Assembly: GCF_900101985.1 (NCBI RefSeq)
Contig: NZ_FNAR01000009.1
Location: forward strand, 1 to 64,000
Direction: 5' to 3'
Origin: Bhargavaea beijingensis
GTDB lineage: Bacteria; Bacillota; Bacilli; Bacillales_A; Planococcaceae
DNA length: 64,000 nt
The translations under genes and the position numbers were made by a program. This document shows positions 37,530 through 46,551 of the stretch, one piece after another; position 1 is the stretch's first letter; each line of letters begins with the position of its first letter. The notes beneath the pieces are model-generated. The model searched no databases, was not told where the DNA came from, and saw nothing but the letters and a program-made list of their open reading frames with translations.

Positions 37530-38684
37530 TTATACTTGCCTACTGGATATCGGGTTAACCCGATACATTGAAGCAATCTTGACCAGCTCATCCGCTAATT
37601 GTAGGACACTTTCTTCGGTCGTCCCTTTTCCAAACGAGATCCGGATAAATTCCTTGGCCTGTTGTCCGGCGATTCCCATGGCAGTCATTGTTTTGGCAGC
37701 ATGCTGCATGCCTGCTTGGCAGGCGGAGCCGGTAGATACGGCAAATCCTCTTCTATTCAGCTCCAGCATGACAAGTTGCCCTTCCAGTTGTTTCACTCCG
37801 AGCCCGATGATCTGAGGAAGCTGGCTTTCCCTGCTGGCCCCTTCGTATATCGTAAATCGTTCAGCAGTGCCTTCGAGTCGCCCCAGAAAAGCACGCCTCA
37901 GGGTCAGGTAATCTGCCCGTTCTTCTTTGATACAGTCTGCTGCAGCAGTTACAAATGCAGCGATGCCCGGCACATTCAGAGTGCCTCCCCTGAACCCCGA
38001 CTCCTGGATCAAGCCGGGGAAGACAGGGACTAACCGGTGTCTGGGGTTGATGTAGACCGCTCCGACCCCTTTTGGCCCATACACCTTATGGCTCGAGAAT
38101 GTCATGGCATCAATCCATCTGACGATGGGCCGGACGTCAATTTTCCCTAATGACTGGACACAATCACAGTGTAAAAGAATATTCTTCCTTTCGATCCGCT
38201 CAGCTATCTTTTTGATGGGCTGGATGGTGCCGATCTCGGGATTCACATGTTGGACGGAAATCAGAATCGTTTCATCCCCGATTGCCCGATCCAATTTGCC
38301 GAGGTCAATCACGCCGGTTTCCGTAAAAGGAATCACAGTGACACAGAAACCATCCGTCTTCAGGTACTCCATAGCGGAATCGACGGAAGGATGTTCGCCC
38401 GCTGTCACAATGAGGTGATTGCCATAATGACGACGGGCTTTTGCCAGCGAGATGATCGAAAGAAGATTACTTTCCGTCCCGCCTGACGTGAAATAAATCC
38501 CCCTGGCGTCTGCACCTATCTGAAGCGCCAAGTCTTCCCTTGCATGGTCGAGGATGTATTTTGCCTCTCCGCCAGAGTCATGCAGGCTGCTCGCATTCCC
38601 GAAACATCTGACGGAAAGTTGATTGAACACATCCAATGACTGTTTCGAAATGGGCGTGCTGGCTGCAAAGTCAAAGTATCTCAT
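37530..38684 (-). CDS. nifS: Cysteine desulfurase NifS of the NAD cluster
   Basis: PLP enzyme that delivers sulfur for Fe-S clusters; this type matures quinolinate synthase (and NadB) in B. subtilis. It has 384 residues. The PLP lysine is in SSHKVYGPKGVGA near residue 199 and the catalytic cysteine in STGSACQAGMQ near residue 324. It is divergent from nadC-nadA, sharing the control region at 38685-38785. Confidence 0.93.
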   Translation of the reverse strand: MRYFDFAASTPISKQSLDVFNQLSVRCFGNASSLHDSGGEAKYILDHAREDLALQIGADARGIYFTSGGTESNLLSIISLAKARRHYGNHLIVTAGEHPSVDSAMEYLKTDGFCVTVIPFTETGVIDLGKLDRAIGDETILISVQHVNPEIGTIQPIKKIAERIERKNILLHCDCVQSLGKIDVRPIVRWIDAMTFSSHKVYGPKGVGAVYINPRHRLVPVFPGLIQESGFRGGTLNVPGIAAFVTAAADCIKEERADYLTLRRAFLGRLEGTAERFTIYEGASRESQLPQIIGLGVKQLEGQLVMLELNRRGFAVSTGSACQAGMQHAAKTMTAMGIAGQQAKEFIRISFGKGTTEESVLQLADELVKIASMYRVNPISSRQV

Positions 38685-38728
38685 GATGGCATCCCCCCTA
38701 TTATGCTAGATTCATCTTGTCACATTGG

Positions 38729-38742
38729 TTTACATGTGTAAA
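38729..38742. promoter_or_regulatory. Palindrome between nifS and nadC, possible NiaR site
   Basis: Perfect inverted repeat TTTACATGTGTAAA in the 101-base divergent region. NAD genes in Bacillales are often repressed by NiaR/NadR from this spot, so it is a candidate operator. I cannot confirm the consensus from memory. Confidence 0.5.
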
Positions 38743-38785
38743 GATACCTGTATACCAAAAATAAGAGCAAAGGAGGCAACAGGCA

Positions 38786-39658
38786 ATGAATCTCATCAAA
38801 CTGCGCGGCATGTTAGAGCAGTTCTACATAGAAGATATCGGGGACGGAGACCTATCCTCCGAATCCTTGTTTCCGGAAGAACTGATCGGCCGCCTGGAAA
38901 TCAAAGCCAAACAGGAAGGCATCTTTTGCGGCGCACACGTGGTCCGGGAAGGACTGGCTGTGATCGATCCCACCATCGAAGTGAAGTTGGATGTCGGGGA
39001 TGGTGAGGCCATTGCAGCCGGAGATCGGATTGCGGTTGCAAACGGACCTATTATCAGTCTATTGAAAAGCGAACGGGTTATCTTGAACCTTTTGCAAAGA
39101 ATGAGCGGGATTGCGACGGAGACACATCAGATGGTCCGCAAGTTGGAAGGCACATCTGCCCGCGTCTGCGATACGCGGAAGACGATGCCCGGATTGCGGA
39201 TGCTGGACAAATACGCAGTCAGGACAGGAGGCGGAGTCAATCATCGCCGGGGATTATTCGATGCCGTCATGCTGAAGGATAATCATATTGCGTTTGCAGG
39301 CGGTTCGATTAAAGCGGCGGTGGAAACCGTAAGGGCTGCGGTCGGACAGACAGTCAAAATCGAAGTGGAAATCGAAAACCCGGAACAATTAAAAGAAGCG
39401 ATTGCCGCTGAAGCTGACATCATCATGTTCGATAATTGTTCCCCCGAAACGATCAGAGATTGGATCGGACTTGTTCCCGAGTCGATCACGACGGAAGCAT
39501 CCGGCAACATCACAGCTGAAAACATCCGCCAATTTGCCGAAACGGGTGTCGACTTTATTTCTTTGGGAATAATCACTCATTCCGTTCATGCCCTGGATTT
39601 CAGCGCGGCGGTAACAATCGTGGAAAAATGGAGGAACCCACATGTCATTCTTGAGTGA
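38786..39658 (+). CDS. nadC: Nicotinate-nucleotide pyrophosphorylase
   Basis: Quinolinate phosphoribosyltransferase, making nicotinate mononucleotide from quinolinate and PRPP. It has 290 residues. The [16 protein letters not shown] block, the [10 protein letters not shown] active-site block and [12 protein letters not shown] are all present. AAAGGAGG precedes the ATG. It overlaps nadA by 17 bases. No nadB lies upstream, unlike B. subtilis. Confidence 0.97.
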   Translation: MNLIKLRGMLEQFYIEDIGDGDLSSESLFPEELIGRLEIKAKQEGIFCGAHVVREGLAVIDPTIEVKLDVGDGEAIAAGDRIAVANGPIISLLKSERVILNLLQRMSGIATETHQMVRKLEGTSARVCDTRKTMPGLRMLDKYAVRTGGGVNHRRGLFDAVMLKDNHIAFAGGSIKAAVETVRAAVGQTVKIEVEIENPEQLKEAIAAEADIIMFDNCSPETIRDWIGLVPESITTEASGNITAENIRQFAETGVDFISLGIITHSVHALDFSAAVTIVEKWRNPHVILE

Positions 39659-40748
39659 ACTCGTAAACAATACAAGCGGATTACTGCCTGATGAGTACAG
39701 GCAAATGAGCACGGAAGAGATGGAGAGCCGAATCCGTGCAATCAAAAAGAAAATGGGCAGCAAACTGTTTATGCCCGGACACCACTATCAAAAAGATGAA
39801 GTGATCCAGTTTGCCGATGCCACCGGGGACTCTCTTCAGCTGGCTCAACTTTGTGCAGAGAACGAAGCTGAACATATCGTATTTTGCGGCGTCCACTTTA
39901 TGGCGGAAACGGCAGACATCCTTACAAGCCGGGATCAAACCGTTTATCTGCCGGATATGAGGGCCGGCTGCTCCATGGCGGATATGGCAGACATCTATCA
40001 AACGGAACGTGCATGGTCCGCTTTAAACGGATTATTCGGTGACACCATCGTGCCGTTGACGTATGTCAACTCCACAGCAGCGATAAAAGCCTTTGTCGGA
40101 AGACATAACGGAGCGACAGTGACGTCTTCAAACGCACGTACCATGGTGGAGTGGGCGCTGACGTTAAGAGAACGCATTTTGTTTTTGCCTGATCAGCATC
40201 TTGGGAGAAACACCGCATTTGATGTCGGAATCCCACTGGAACAGATGGCTGTGTGGAATCCGATCACGGATGAGCTTGAATACGAAGGTCCGTTGGAGGA
40301 GATTAAAGTGATTTTGTGGAAAGGGCATTGCTCCGTCCACGAAAACTTCACAGTGCAGAATATAGCCGAAGTACGGGAACGTGATCCGGTAATGCGCATT
40401 ATCGTGCATCCGGAATGTTCCCGGGAGGTCGTTGAATTATCAGATGAGGCAGGATCGACCAAATACATAATCGATGCGATTGAAAAGGCGGAACCAGGAA
40501 GCAAATGGGCAGTCGGAACAGAAATGAATTTGGTGAACCGCCTGATCGCCCATCATCCTGATAAAGAAATCATCTCTCTGAACCCGCACATGTGTCCGTG
40601 CCTCACGATGAATCGGATTGATTTGCCGCACTTATTATGGAGTCTTGAGGGCATTGAGAAGGGCGCAGGAATGAATCAGATCAAAGTGGACGGACAAACA
40701 TCAGCCGATGCGCATATGGCGCTTGATCGGATGCTGGAAAGAGCATGA
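39642..40748 (+). CDS. nadA: Quinolinate synthase A
   Basis: [4Fe-4S] enzyme condensing iminoaspartate with dihydroxyacetone phosphate. It has 368 residues, the long Bacillus type. The cluster and substrate elements [43 protein letters not shown] and [13 protein letters not shown] are visible, with cysteines in the last three. It is coupled to nadC. Iminoaspartate must come from an enzyme encoded elsewhere because nadB is not in this cluster. Confidence 0.96.
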   Translation: MSFLSELVNNTSGLLPDEYRQMSTEEMESRIRAIKKKMGSKLFMPGHHYQKDEVIQFADATGDSLQLAQLCAENEAEHIVFCGVHFMAETADILTSRDQTVYLPDMRAGCSMADMADIYQTERAWSALNGLFGDTIVPLTYVNSTAAIKAFVGRHNGATVTSSNARTMVEWALTLRERILFLPDQHLGRNTAFDVGIPLEQMAVWNPITDELEYEGPLEEIKVILWKGHCSVHENFTVQNIAEVRERDPVMRIIVHPECSREVVELSDEAGSTKYIIDAIEKAEPGSKWAVGTEMNLVNRLIAHHPDKEIISLNPHMCPCLTMNRIDLPHLLWSLEGIEKGAGMNQIKVDGQTSADAHMALDRMLERA

Positions 40749-40767
40749 ACAACCATCAGCAAAACGC

Positions 40768-40806
40768 AAAAAGCCGGCAAGGGACCTTCCCTCTGCCCGG
40801 CTTTTT
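40768..40806. terminator. Bidirectional terminator between nadA and thiF
   Basis: AAAAAGCCGG and CCGGCTTTTT arms around an inner AGGGA/TCCCT hairpin. It gives T runs on both strands for the convergent nad and thi transcripts. Confidence 0.9.
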
Positions 40807-40822
40807 AAATCTGTATGTCTGT

Positions 40823-41839
40823 TTATCCGACCAGCTCCGATGCAATCTTCTCTGCGGTCGTAATGCTTTTCGTGCCATGGACCAGCATCCTGCCGTCATG
40901 GAACAAAACAATGCGGTGACCGTGATACTCGCATGCCACGAGATAAGGGTTATGGACAAGATTGGAGACCACCTTCCTGACCGACTGCACGAATAAAGGC
41001 AGTTCCAATCTTTTGTTTCGCGGCCAGCTCAACTGGACGGTGTCCCTGCCGCAAAGTACCGCCGGCCGGATGGAAGAGCCAAGTGTGAGAAAAGGGTAAC
41101 TTGCATGTTCGGAACAGCTTGGACAGTCGCTCTTTTTCAATCCGCTTACGTCAATGGACGACCGCTCCCCTGTCCACATATCGGCAGACTCGAGCTTCGG
41201 CTCCATTTCGCCCGTGGCCAGGTACTTGAGCACCCCGGCTGCTTGCCTGGCGGCTGTTGTCACCACGGCCGGGCTGATGATGCCTGCCGTATCGCATGTC
41301 ATTGTCTGCGCCGGCAACGTTTCCAACAGGCAGTGCAGGCAAGGCTGCTGTGTCTGAACGCCGAACGGAAACGTCAGGCCATAGCTGCCTACGCATGCTC
41401 CCATGAAAAAAGGAAGGCCCATCTTACATGCCGCATCATTGGCCAGCAGCCTGGTTTCCATATTGTCCGTCGCATCCAACAGCACATCGTGCCCCGCGAT
41501 CAGGCTCTGTATGTTTTCCGCCGTCACATCCGTTACGATGCCGCAGATCCGGACGTCGCTGTTGATGGCAGTCAGCCTTCTTTCCGCGCAAATGGCTTTT
41601 GGCAATCGTTCAGCGACATCCTGTTCCGTGTAAAGTTGCTGACGGTGCAGATTCGACCATTCCACATAATCCCTGTCGACAATCGTGACTTTTCCGACTC
41701 CGGCACGAACAAGCATTTCCGCCCCCGATGAACCCAGAGCCCCCGCCCCCAAAATAAAGACTGCCGACTTTCCCAACCGTTCCTGTCCGTTTTTCCCGAT
41801 CGGCATAAATAACTCCTGCCGGGAGTATTTGGAACTCAA
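40823..41839 (-). CDS. thiF: Thiamine/molybdenum cofactor adenylyltransferase ThiF
   Basis: E1-like enzyme that adenylates the C-terminus of ThiS for sulfur transfer. It has 338 residues. The nucleotide-binding [19 protein letters not shown] is at about 31-49, the D-x-N-R-Q-type segment is SNLHRQQLY, and CLHC and CPSC pairs form the zinc site. It lacks a rhodanese domain. Last gene of the TPP-controlled tenI-thiS-thiG-thiF operon, overlapping thiG by four bases. The MoeB role is an alternative, but the context favours ThiF. Confidence 0.92.
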   Translation of the reverse strand: MSSKYSRQELFMPIGKNGQERLGKSAVFILGAGALGSSGAEMLVRAGVGKVTIVDRDYVEWSNLHRQQLYTEQDVAERLPKAICAERRLTAINSDVRICGIVTDVTAENIQSLIAGHDVLLDATDNMETRLLANDAACKMGLPFFMGACVGSYGLTFPFGVQTQQPCLHCLLETLPAQTMTCDTAGIISPAVVTTAARQAAGVLKYLATGEMEPKLESADMWTGERSSIDVSGLKKSDCPSCSEHASYPFLTLGSSIRPAVLCGRDTVQLSWPRNKRLELPLFVQSVRKVVSNLVHNPYLVACEYHGHRIVLFHDGRMLVHGTKSITTAEKIASELVG

Positions 41840-42603
41840 TTTGGAACAAGCCCTTCCATCGGACTGCTGGCGACGCCATAGTCCCTTACCGGCATCCGCC
41901 CCGCTTCAAACCCGAGCCTGCCTGCCTCTATCGCGAGTTTCATCGCCTTTGCCATCTTGACCGGATCTGCGGCTTCAGACACAGCCGTGTTCAATAAGAT
42001 CCCATCAGCGCCCAGTTCCATTGCATATGCCGCGTCTTTCGGCGAACCGATCCCTGCGTCGATGATGACCGGAACATCGGATTGTTCGATGATCAATGAC
42101 AAATTGAGCGGATTGATCAGTCCGCGGCCCGAACCGATCGGTGAAGCACCGGGCATGACAGCATGAGCCCCCAATTCGCATAACCTTCGGGCCAGGACCA
42201 CATCATCCGACGTATAAGGGAGCACAATGAAGCCTTCTTCCAGCAGCATTTCTGAGGCTCTGAGTGTCTCAATCGGGTCAGGCAGCAAAGAACGGTCACA
42301 GCCGATGATTTCGACCTTTACCATATCGCAAAGCCCTGATGCTTTAGCCAGCTTGGCGATTCTTACTGCTTCCTCCGCAGTTTTGGCGCCTGCTGTATTC
42401 GGCAGCAATGTATAAGCTGACAGGTCCAGCTGCTCCAGAAAGTTGGGCTGCGACGGCTCGAAAATGTTCATTCTCCTCACTGCGAATGTCAGGATTTCCG
42501 TTCCTGACACTTTGACTGCTTCTTTCTGGATTTCAAAAGAAGGGTATTTTCCCGTTCCTAGCAGAAGTCTTGAACGAAAGGTTCGGTTTCCGATGGTGAT
42601 CAT
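41836..42603 (-). CDS. thiG: Thiazole synthase ThiG
   Basis: Forms the thiazole phosphate of thiamine from DXP, dehydroglycine and ThiS-thiocarboxylate. It has 255 residues. The [14 protein letters not shown] start, [17 protein letters not shown] and the Schiff-base lysine in DMVKVEIIG (about residue 97) are typical. [23 protein letters not shown] is the phosphate site (in two overlapping parts, about 178-200). It sits between thiS and thiF. Confidence 0.96.
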   Translation of the reverse strand: MITIGNRTFRSRLLLGTGKYPSFEIQKEAVKVSGTEILTFAVRRMNIFEPSQPNFLEQLDLSAYTLLPNTAGAKTAEEAVRIAKLAKASGLCDMVKVEIIGCDRSLLPDPIETLRASEMLLEEGFIVLPYTSDDVVLARRLCELGAHAVMPGASPIGSGRGLINPLNLSLIIEQSDVPVIIDAGIGSPKDAAYAMELGADGILLNTAVSEAADPVKMAKAMKLAIEAGRLGFEAGRMPVRDYGVASSPMEGLVPN

Positions 42604-42607
42604 ATGG

Positions 42608-42814
42608 TCATCCTCCTCCTACAAAATGGATAATTTCAATCTGGTCTTTATCGTTGACGGGCTCTTCATAAGCCCCTTTTGGCACAATCGACTGGTTTTT
42701 TTCAATCACGGCGATACGGTCGCTTAAGTCCAGGTGGTCCAACAATTGCCTGACCGTTCCTACGCCTTTTGGCACTTCATACTTTTTTCCGTTCAGCTTG
42801 ATCACTTTCTCCAT
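42608..42814 (-). CDS. thiS: Sulfur carrier protein ThiS
   Basis: Ubiquitin-like sulfur carrier of 68 residues. It ends in GGG, with the terminal Gly-Gly that ThiF adenylates. The [10 protein letters not shown]-like start is [15 protein letters not shown]. It overlaps tenI by 13 bases and precedes thiG by four. Confidence 0.94.
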   Translation of the reverse strand: MEKVIKLNGKKYEVPKGVGTVRQLLDHLDLSDRIAVIEKNQSIVPKGAYEEPVNDKDQIEIIHFVGGG

Positions 42815-43425
42815 GTGGATTCCACCTTTCCGCGGAACAATTGATCCCTGTAGGGAGCAACCGCTTCCTCCGCAGTGCTTTCACTGAAAATGGCCGACAT
42901 CAGCGCGATACCAGCCAGGTCCGATTTTTCCAGAAGTGGCAGATGCTCGGGCCGGATTCCGCCGATTGCATAAATCGGGATCGGGATCGCCTGTACCATC
43001 CTGAAAAGTTCATCAGTCCCCCTCGGGACCTTGCCCTGTTTTGATGCGGTCTGAAACAGATGGCCGTAGAGCAGCCAGTCGGCTCCGTGTGTATAGGCCA
43101 TTTCCGCTTCCGCGAGAGAATGGACGGAACGGCCGAAGAGAAGTGAAGGGTATTGAAGTTTCAATTGGCCCAGCGGCAAACCGTAGCCGGGAATCTGGAC
43201 GCGCCGGATTCCGGTCATCACCGCGATATCCGGACGGTTATGAACAATGATTTTTTCTTCATCGCAGCCGGCTTCCTTCAGCCGGCGGATCGCTTCAACG
43301 ATCTCCTTGTCCGTTTTCGTGGTTTCTCTCAGAATGAATGCATCAATCGCCGGCTCGACAAGAAGCAAAACATCCACAAGTTCCGGGATTCCCATCCTGC
43401 CGTTTGTCACCGCCCAAATCTCCAT
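42802..43425 (-). CDS. tenI: Thiazole tautomerase TenI
   Basis: TenI family protein of 207 residues, related to ThiE. In B. subtilis TenI aromatises the thiazole product of ThiG. The start EIWAVTNGRM and the C-terminal GIALMSAIFSE phosphate-binding segment fit this family; the GADWLLYGHLFQTASK loop is also typical. The ATG at 43425 has AAAGGAG seven bases upstream. The same frame stays open upstream through the riboswitch terminator, but that is leader sequence. It is the first gene of the thi operon. Confidence 0.9.
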   Translation of the reverse strand: MEIWAVTNGRMGIPELVDVLLLVEPAIDAFILRETTKTDKEIVEAIRRLKEAGCDEEKIIVHNRPDIAVMTGIRRVQIPGYGLPLGQLKLQYPSLLFGRSVHSLAEAEMAYTHGADWLLYGHLFQTASKQGKVPRGTDELFRMVQAIPIPIYAIGGIRPEHLPLLEKSDLAGIALMSAIFSESTAEEAVAPYRDQLFRGKVESTWRK

Positions 43426-43449
43426 CGCGCCTCTCCTTTCGCCATAACG

Positions 43450-43480
43450 AAAAAGACCGCCTTCCCGTAAGGAAGCGGTC
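43450..43480 (-). terminator. Expression-platform terminator of the TPP riboswitch
   Basis: Minus-strand stem GACCGCTTCC with GGAAGGCGGTC and T5, between the aptamer and tenI. TPP binding would favour this terminator. Confidence 0.88.
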
Positions 43481-43517
43481 TTGGAATTGCCGATACAAGA
43501 GCATAGCAAAAAGAGAC

Positions 43518-43607
43518 GCCACTTCCCTACGCAAGTCCAAACCTGATCAGGTGATAAGGGTTTCGGAGTCACACTCGTCTCTCAGTCCTTTATAAGGATT
43601 CCCCTAA
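43518..43607 (-). ncRNA. TPP riboswitch (THI element)
   Basis: The minus strand carries the conserved THI elements in order: AGGGG, CTGAGA, ACCCTT, ACCTGATC and GCGTAGGGAAG. It controls tenI-thiS-thiG-thiF by transcription termination. Confidence 0.95.
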
Positions 43608-43704
43608 TGGTCGCAACGTTATGAAATTTATAATGCATGAGTAGCATAACACATTATCGGAAAAATGAATACCTTCACTTGCTCCTTGGACTTTGCTGCC
43701 GGAC

Positions 43705-43768
43705 AAAAAAGCTTCCCGGCGCCAGAAGGCCGTAACATGGTACGGTCATCTGAACGACAGGAAGCTTG
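43705..43768 (-). terminator. Terminator after tRNA-Arg
   Basis: Minus-strand arms AAGCTTCC and GGGAAGCTT, enclosing a second stem (GACCGTA...TACGGCC), and a T6 tail. Confidence 0.75.
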
Positions 43769-43796
43769 TATCAGGGGCAGACTTGCCCTTCTATTA

Positions 43797-43870
43797 CGTC
43801 CCAGGAGGGATTCGAACCCCCGACCGACAGCTTAGAAGGCTGTTGCTCTATCCTGCTGAGCTACTGGGAC
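43797..43870 (-). tRNA. tRNA-Arg (UCU)
   Basis: Cloverleaf on the minus strand. The acceptor stem is GTCCCAG with CTGGGAC, and the D-arm contains AGCTCAGCAGGATAGAGC. The anticodon arm ACAGCCTTCTAAGCTGT has TCT in the anticodon position, and the T-arm is GGGGGTTCGAATCCCTC. CCA is not encoded. It reads AGA codons, which are rare in these GC-rich genes. It has its own promoter and terminator. Confidence 0.97.
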
Positions 43871-43903
43871 AAGGCAACCATGCGGCTGCACAAGACAAAG
43901 ATA

Positions 43904-43932
43904 ATTATAGGTTCCCCGGTCCCCAAAGTCAA
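43904..43932 (-). promoter_or_regulatory. Predicted promoter of tRNA-Arg
   Basis: TTGACT and TATAAT with a 17-base spacer, about 34 bases before the tRNA. The -35 box overlaps the last codon and stop of the upstream phosphoesterase gene. Confidence 0.85.
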
Positions 43933-44450
43933 CGGCTTTTCGGAAAATCAGGGAAATCAGCCGAATCCGCCTCTGTCGCATCTGTGTTCAAGAAACGAAC
44001 GGACACACCTGCCGCCGTTTTTTCGATCACCGCGTAGGTGGCCGGACGGCCGGGCGGCGGCCTGTGCGTACTCCCCGGGTTCACAAACAAGATTCCTTCG
44101 TGAACTTCGGCCCCGTAAAGATGGGTGTGGCCGAACAGGACGATATCCGCCCCGGCCTCCTCTGCCCTGTATCGAAGAGGCAGCAGGCCCGTCTTCACTT
44201 GGTCCAGATGGCCATGTGTCACAAGGACCCGAAAACTGCCCGCCGACAGCATCAGGTACTCGGGCAGCCCGTCCGGGTCGCAGTTGCCTTTTACAGCGAC
44301 CATCTCTCCAAGAAGTGCATCTTCCGCCGAAAGCTCGCTGTCTCCGCAATGGATAAGGTAATCCGATTCCGACTGCTCGTCCTTGAACTGCCGGATCGTC
44401 TCCTTGTCGCCGTGCGAATCACTCATCACCGCAATGCGCCAGTTTGTCAT
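43929..44450 (-). CDS. ysnB: YfcE/YsnB-type metallophosphoesterase
   Basis: Cytoplasmic calcineurin-like phosphoesterase of 173 residues; the natural substrate is not known. Metal-binding motifs are DSHGD (about 11-15), HCGDSE, KGNCD (GNxD type), VTHGH and FGHTHLYG. It is coupled to rdgB by a four-base overlap, as ysnA-ysnB in B. subtilis. The last 20 residues (Asp/Ala/Pro-rich) lie beyond the fold. Confidence 0.9.
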   Translation of the reverse strand: MTNWRIAVMSDSHGDKETIRQFKDEQSESDYLIHCGDSELSAEDALLGEMVAVKGNCDPDGLPEYLMLSAGSFRVLVTHGHLDQVKTGLLPLRYRAEEAGADIVLFGHTHLYGAEVHEGILFVNPGSTHRPPPGRPATYAVIEKTAAGVSVRFLNTDATEADSADFPDFPKSR

Positions 44451-45052
44451 TGGTTTTCCCCGAACAGTTCTCCCGCCTGTTCCTCAAGGCTCCTGATCGC
44501 TTCCCCCCGGTGGGACACGACCGCTTTCTCCTCAGGGGTCAGTTGCGCCATTGTCCGTTCTTCCCTGGGAACGTAAAAGACGGGATCATAGCCGAAGCCG
44601 TTTTCCCCTGCAGGTGTCCTCAGAATGCGCCCTTCGCATGTCCCCTCGAAAAACTGCGTTTCGGCTCCTGGTGCAGCGATGGCGAGCACACACACAAATC
44701 GGGCAGTGCGTTCCTCGTCCGGCACACCGGATAGATCCGCAAGCAGCTTTTCAATATTGCGCTCGTCCGTTGCCCCTTCGCCGCTGTAGCGCGCGGAATA
44801 GACACCCGGTTTTCCGTCCAACGCATCCACCGCAAGTCCGCTGTCATCGGCAATCACCATTTTCCCAAGCCTTTTTGACACCGTCTCTGCTTTCAGTGCC
44901 GCATTTTCCCTGAATGTCGTGCCCGTTTCCTCGATTTCCAAGTCAGGCGCCACATCGAACAGGGTGAGAACCTTGATGCCATAGGGCGACAAAAGTGCCT
45001 CAAAGTCTTTCGCCTTGCCCCGGTTTTTCGTTGCAATGATCACTTCATTCAT
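44447..45052 (-). CDS. rdgB: XTP/dITP diphosphatase
   Basis: House-cleaning enzyme that hydrolyses non-canonical purine triphosphates (ysnA in B. subtilis). It has 201 residues. The IATKNRGKAKDFE start, the VIADDSGLAVDAL motif and the GFGYDPVFYVP motif are diagnostic. In B. subtilis rph lies upstream; here a terminator and a MarR gene are found instead. Confidence 0.96.
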   Translation of the reverse strand: MNEVIIATKNRGKAKDFEALLSPYGIKVLTLFDVAPDLEIEETGTTFRENAALKAETVSKRLGKMVIADDSGLAVDALDGKPGVYSARYSGEGATDERNIEKLLADLSGVPDEERTARFVCVLAIAAPGAETQFFEGTCEGRILRTPAGENGFGYDPVFYVPREERTMAQLTPEEKAVVSHRGEAIRSLEEQAGELFGENQ

Positions 45053-45115
45053 CTGTACCTTCTCCTTCCGCCCGGCAATTGCCGTCTCATCGTATCATAA
45101 CCGTTTCAGGACGGC

Positions 45116-45150
45116 GAAAAACCCGAAGCGCTTCCTGCTCCGGGCTTCAA
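45116..45150 (-). terminator. Terminator after the MarR gene
   Basis: Minus-strand stem AAGCCCGGAGC with GCTTCGGGTTTT, including G-U pairs, and a T run, after the MarR stop. Confidence 0.85.
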
Positions 45151-45164
45151 CAGCCAGCCAATGG

Positions 45165-45662
45165 TCATTTCTCGGCATTCTTCAGTTCCATCCTTCTCTT
45201 CCTGCCTTCCTTCATGCCGCTGTGCAGTTTGGACAGCATTTCGGAAAGCCGGACGACTTCTTCCGCTGAAAAATCGGACAGCACAGCCTGAAGGTCCTTC
45301 TGCCGCTTCCTGATGACCTCCTGGATGATGCGCTCCCCGTCCTCGAGAAGATGGATCCGGACGACCCGCCTATCCTGTTCGTCACGCACCCGCTTTACAA
45401 GACGGTTTTTTTCCATTCTGTCAACGAGGTCAGTCGTCGTCGAAAAGGCCAGGTACATCTTATTGGATAAGTCGCCGATCGTCATGTCGCCCAGTTCGAG
45501 CAACCATTGCAGTGCCACGAACTGTGGCGGAGTGATCGGATAATTGTCGAGAATCTCCCGTCCGCTCTGTTTGATCAGTCCAGAGATGTGACGCAGCTCC
45601 TTTTCGACGAAGGCGATGTCTTCCCCGTTATGCTGCAGGTCCTCTCCGTTCAAGCCAGCCAT
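45165..45662 (-). CDS. MarR-family regulator (YsmB-like)
   Basis: Winged-helix transcription regulator of 165 residues. The HTH runs from about LELGDMTIGDLSNKMYLAFSTTTD (in two parts, residues 56-79), followed by the wing RVRDEQDRRVVRIHLLEDG, a standard MarR pattern. N- and C-terminal helices are charged. Its place next to gerE matches ysmB of B. subtilis, whose targets are not known to me. racE, gerM and rph, which separate ysmB and ysnA in B. subtilis, are absent. Confidence 0.88.
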   Translation of the reverse strand: MAGLNGEDLQHNGEDIAFVEKELRHISGLIKQSGREILDNYPITPPQFVALQWLLELGDMTIGDLSNKMYLAFSTTTDLVDRMEKNRLVKRVRDEQDRRVVRIHLLEDGERIIQEVIRKRQKDLQAVLSDFSAEEVVRLSEMLSKLHSGMKEGRKRRMELKNAEK

Positions 45663-45732
45663 TAACTCACCACTCCCGAAACCGTTTGAATAGTTATATT
45701 GTGAACGGTTTCGTGCGGAATGGCAAGTTTAT

Positions 45733-45957
45733 TTAGTCAAGCGAGAGTTCCGATAGCCGGAGAAGCTCGACGATTGCCTGAGCGCGTCCGGATACCCCAA
45801 GTTTCTGAATGGTGTTCGAAATATGATTCCGGACGGTCTTTTCGCTGATTCCCAGCCTGGCTGCAATTTCTTTCGTTGTCTGATCTTTCACCAGCAGCTG
45901 GAAAATTTCTCTTTCCCTTCCGGTAAGCAATGAACGATGATGCAGCTCATCCGCCAC
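45733..45957 (-). CDS. gerE: Spore coat transcription regulator GerE
   Basis: LuxR-type DNA-binding protein of 74 residues, exactly the length of GerE, consisting only of the helix-turn-helix. LTGREREIFQLLVKD is followed by the recognition part SEKTVRNHISNTIQKLGV (about 39-56). In B. subtilis GerE acts late in the mother cell on coat genes under sigma-K. Its place between ysmA and ysmB is conserved, supporting the name. Confidence 0.93.
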   Translation of the reverse strand: MADELHHRSLLTGREREIFQLLVKDQTTKEIAARLGISEKTVRNHISNTIQKLGVSGRAQAIVELLRLSELSLD

Positions 45958-46041
45958 GTAGCGCCCCTCCCCTCAACTCTTCATCGTAGAGTATGAAGGA
46001 ACGGGTCCGGCGGTGACGGCATTTGCCCGGCATTCAAAGGT

Positions 46042-46503
46042 TTATGACGAGAAAGCCGACGCGGCACCGATTGCATCCAGCGCTTTGTCCGACCAAGGAA
46101 GCGGCTTTCCGGTCTTCCGGCTCACCTGGACAATCGTCCCCCTCCCGGTAAATGCCGGCTCTCCGTCATGGCCGGTGGCAAGGTAATGGATATCCAGCGA
46201 AGTGCTCCCGACTCTTTCCGTTTTCACGTGAATATCAAGCTGTTCATCAAAGAACACTTGTTTCAGATAATCGCACTGAAGATCGGCAACGACCGTGATG
46301 GACCCTTCGTTTTCATCCATCCAGTTTTCCATCAGGCCAAGGTGTTTCAGGTATTCGATCCTTGCATGTTCAAAATAAGTGAAGTTGACCGTATTGTTCA
46401 GATGCCCGAACATATCCGTTTCGGAAAACCGGACCGTGACCGGTACTGAAAAATTGAATCCCTTTTTCCATTCTTCAAAATCTCCGATGTATGTTGCCCT
46501 CAT
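46042..46503 (-). CDS. ysmA: Acyl-CoA thioesterase (YsmA-like, hot-dog fold)
   Basis: 4-hydroxybenzoyl-CoA-thioesterase-like hot-dog protein of 153 residues. The catalytic-region signature is FSETDMFGHLNNTVNFTYFEHARIEYL (in two parts, residues 25-51), with the Asp in SETDMFGH. The ATG at 46503 has GGAGG seven bases upstream, while the ATG two codons earlier is too close to it. A FadR-like operator overlaps its predicted promoter, suggesting a role in fatty acyl-CoA turnover. Confidence 0.9.
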   Translation of the reverse strand: MRATYIGDFEEWKKGFNFSVPVTVRFSETDMFGHLNNTVNFTYFEHARIEYLKHLGLMENWMDENEGSITVVADLQCDYLKQVFFDEQLDIHVKTERVGSTSLDIHYLATGHDGEPAFTGRGTIVQVSRKTGKPLPWSDKALDAIGAASAFSS

Positions 46504-46530
46504 GACCATTCCTCCCCCGTCCGCTTAAAA

Positions 46531-46548
46531 TGAATGACTATTCATTCT
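46531..46548. promoter_or_regulatory. FadR-like operator of the thioesterase gene
   Basis: TGAATGACTATTCATTCT matches the B. subtilis FadR consensus TGAATGAMTANTCATTCA at all but the last base. It starts three bases after the predicted -10 box. Confidence 0.78.
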
Positions 46549-46551
46549 TTT

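Noticed and set aside
43426-43572. N-terminal extension of TenI by 49 codons
   Set aside because: The extension is the riboswitch terminator and linker. AAAGGAG before the ATG at 43425 and the family start decide for the short form.
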